Source: Bradyrhizobium sp. CSA112 (GTDB lineage: Bacteria; Pseudomonadota; Alphaproteobacteria; Rhizobiales; Xanthobacteraceae). Taken from it: a DNA stretch of 64,000 nucleotides. The stretch is taken from assembly GCF_029051645.1 (NCBI RefSeq), contig NZ_JAACFS010000001.1, positions 434,001 through 498,000 of the forward strand, written 5' to 3'. Under the pieces are notes generated by a model that did not search any database, was not told the origin of the DNA, and saw only the letters and a program-made list of their open reading frames with translations. Positions 62,755 to 64,000 of this stretch are shown here, piece by piece. Both the position numbers and the translations under genes were made by a program. Each line of letters opens with the position of its first letter. Position 1 is the first letter of the stretch.

Positions 62755-64000
62755 ATGTCTAGTGATGACAATGGTGATGCGAAAGGCGCTTTGCCCGGGC
62801 CTCCGGCGAAGAATAACGGCATTTCAAGACGCGCCGTTCTCAAGGCTGGCGCGGCGGTAACCGGAGCAGCAATCGGCTCCGAGGCAATCAGCGGATTTCC
62901 GACCATCTGGGCGCAGGAAATCAAGAACATCGAATTGAGGCATGTCGGCGTTTCATACTCGGTGGTCAAGGCGATCGGAGACCAGGCCGCAAAGGACCTC
63001 GGCTTTAAGGTCACTATGCAGAACCTCGACACGTCGGCCGCAATCAACCGCTTCATCAGCCAGCCCGACTCGGTCGATATCGCCGACCTCGAGGGATGGC
63101 AGGCCAAGCTCGCTGCCAAGCGCGGCGTGATCCAGGGTATCGAGGTCAAGAAGATCAAGGAATTCGACAACATCCTGCCGATCTTCACCAAGGGCGAGAT
63201 CGACGGCCACAAAATTCCGCGGCAGGGCATTTCTCCGTATGAGGCGATGTATATCGCAAAGCCCAACGCAACCGAGCTGCATGATGGCGTCACCGAATGG
63301 GCGACCTTCCTGCCACAAGTCTACAATGCAGACTCGATCGGCTATCGCCCCGATCTCGTCGGTCACGAGGTGACCGAATGGAAGGATCTGATCGATCCTA
63401 AGTTCAAGGGCAAGGCGGCGATCCTCGATGTCCCGGCGATCGGCATCATGGACGCCGCGCTCTGCTTCGAAAGCGCCGGCCTGATCAAGTACGGCAACAA
63501 GGGCAACATGACCAAGCAGGAGATCGATTTCACCTGCGACAAGCTGATCGAACTTAAGAAGGCGGGCCAGTTCCGCGCGACCTGGACCACCTTCGACCAG
63601 TCGGTGCAGTTGATGGCCGCAGGCGAGGTCGTGATCCAGTCGATGTGGTCACCAGCCGTCGCTGCCGTCCGCGTCAAGGAAATTCCCTGCGTCTACGCGC
63701 CGGTCAACGTCAAGAACGGCAAGGAAGGCTATCGCGGCTGGTGCAACGGCATGGGCCTGATGAAGCACCTGTCGGGCAAGAAGCTCGATGCGGCCTACGA
63801 ATATCTCAACTGGTACCTGTCAGGCTGGCAGGGCGGCTTCGTCGGTCGTTACGGCTATTACAGCCCGGTGCCGTCGACAGCCAGGAAGTTCCTGACCGCG
63901 GCGGAGTGGGACTTCTGGTACGACGGCAAGCCTGCGCCCTCGGTCATCAACGATCCCTATGGCGTGCCGATGGAAAAGGCCGGCACCAGACGTGACGGTG
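62755..64000 (+). CDS. ABC substrate-binding protein of the spermidine/putrescine (family 1) type, partial
   Basis: The gene runs off the right edge after 415 codons. It begins MSSDDNGDAKGALPGPPAKN and then has a Tat signal, NGISRRAVLKAGAAVTGAAI, so it is exported folded. The mature part includes VGVSYSVVKAIGDQAAKDLG, PQVYNADSIGYRPDLVGHEV and MWSPAVAAVRVKEIPCVYAP, typical of PotD-like and other family 1 binding proteins. GGAGAG lies 4-5 bases before ATG 62755. The long N-terminal extension before the Tat motif is common in this group. The transporter genes probably follow beyond the window. Confidence 0.85.
   Translation, partial: MSSDDNGDAKGALPGPPAKNNGISRRAVLKAGAAVTGAAIGSEAISGFPTIWAQEIKNIELRHVGVSYSVVKAIGDQAAKDLGFKVTMQNLDTSAAINRFISQPDSVDIADLEGWQAKLAAKRGVIQGIEVKKIKEFDNILPIFTKGEIDGHKIPRQGISPYEAMYIAKPNATELHDGVTEWATFLPQVYNADSIGYRPDLVGHEVTEWKDLIDPKFKGKAAILDVPAIGIMDAALCFESAGLIKYGNKGNMTKQEIDFTCDKLIELKKAGQFRATWTTFDQSVQLMAAGEVVIQSMWSPAVAAVRVKEIPCVYAPVNVKNGKEGYRGWCNGMGLMKHLSGKKLDAAYEYLNWYLSGWQGGFVGRYGYYSPVPSTARKFLTAAEWDFWYDGKPAPSVINDPYGVPMEKAGTRRDG

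Overview
The window is high-GC, dense with operons, and reads like chromosome of an alphaproteobacterium of the Bradyrhizobium / Rhodopseudomonas group. The grounds are the gene families (LivHMGF, MocR next to DUF1127 and LysE, HxlR-controlled acyl-CoA genes, paired large/small acyl-CoA dehydrogenases), strong GGAGG ribosome binding sites, and intergenic palindromes of a type I associate with that group. No rRNA, tRNA, CRISPR array, intact insertion sequence or phage gene was seen.

Layout. 1-2971: the end of a branched-chain amino acid type ABC importer operon (livH end, livM, livG, livF) with a small Rieske ferredoxin at its tail. 2968-11743: mixed metabolic genes, namely a frameshifted kynurenine-formamidase-like hydrolase, a Cys/Met-metabolism PLP enzyme, a PhnB-like VOC protein, an amber-interrupted gene, a haloalkane-dehalogenase-like hydrolase with an MFS exporter, MsrA coupled to an acetolactate-synthase-type enzyme, and a HIT protein. 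12137-15403: stress-type genes (CBS-domain protein, DUF892 ferritin-like protein, and an HtrA-like protein whose catalytic serine is alanine). 15813-18474: LysE exporter, DUF1127 and a MocR regulator, with candidate MocR direct repeats.

18945-32017: two TetR-controlled blocks. One is a fabF / SDR / SDR / tautomerase operon divergent from a TetR gene, with two identical 14-bp palindromes between them and a near-identical third copy further on, upstream of a small gene and an iron-type alcohol dehydrogenase. The other is an RND efflux operon (TetR + hydrolase divergent from MFP, NTF2-like protein and RND pump, then a second TetR). The RND block carries the scars of tandem duplication: fragments of other MFP and RND genes flank the NTF2-like gene and follow the last TetR gene.

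32467-46096: a CoA-dependent catabolic island: LivJ-type binding protein, feruloyl-CoA-synthetase-like ligase, HxlR regulator, DsbA-fold isomerase, class III CoA-transferase, GST, two SDR-like proteins lacking the catalytic Tyr, an internally deleted acyl-CoA ligase, a two-subunit acyl-CoA dehydrogenase, thiolase and nitronate monooxygenase. Three promoters here carry the same inverted repeat (GTTC-N7-GAAC) exactly inside the 17-bp -35/-10 spacer. One copy is shared by the divergent hxlR and isomerase promoters, so I propose a local HxlR regulon.

46218-62343: a LysR gene diverges from a 15-kb, mostly overlapping run encoding an N-carbamoyl-D-amino-acid hydrolase, a polar amino acid ABC importer with two binding proteins, a NodB-type deacetylase, two metal-dependent amidohydrolases, two peptide-type binding proteins and an OppBCDF importer. 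A well-formed sigma-54 promoter precedes the Opp section. Together these genes look like a system that imports small amide, ureide or N-acyl compounds and hydrolyses them. The window closes with the remnant of a uracil phosphoribosyltransferase gene and a truncated Tat-exported binding protein.

A recurring theme is decay: at least nine broken or remnant genes are seen. Either the lineage is losing accessory functions or some of these are assembly errors.
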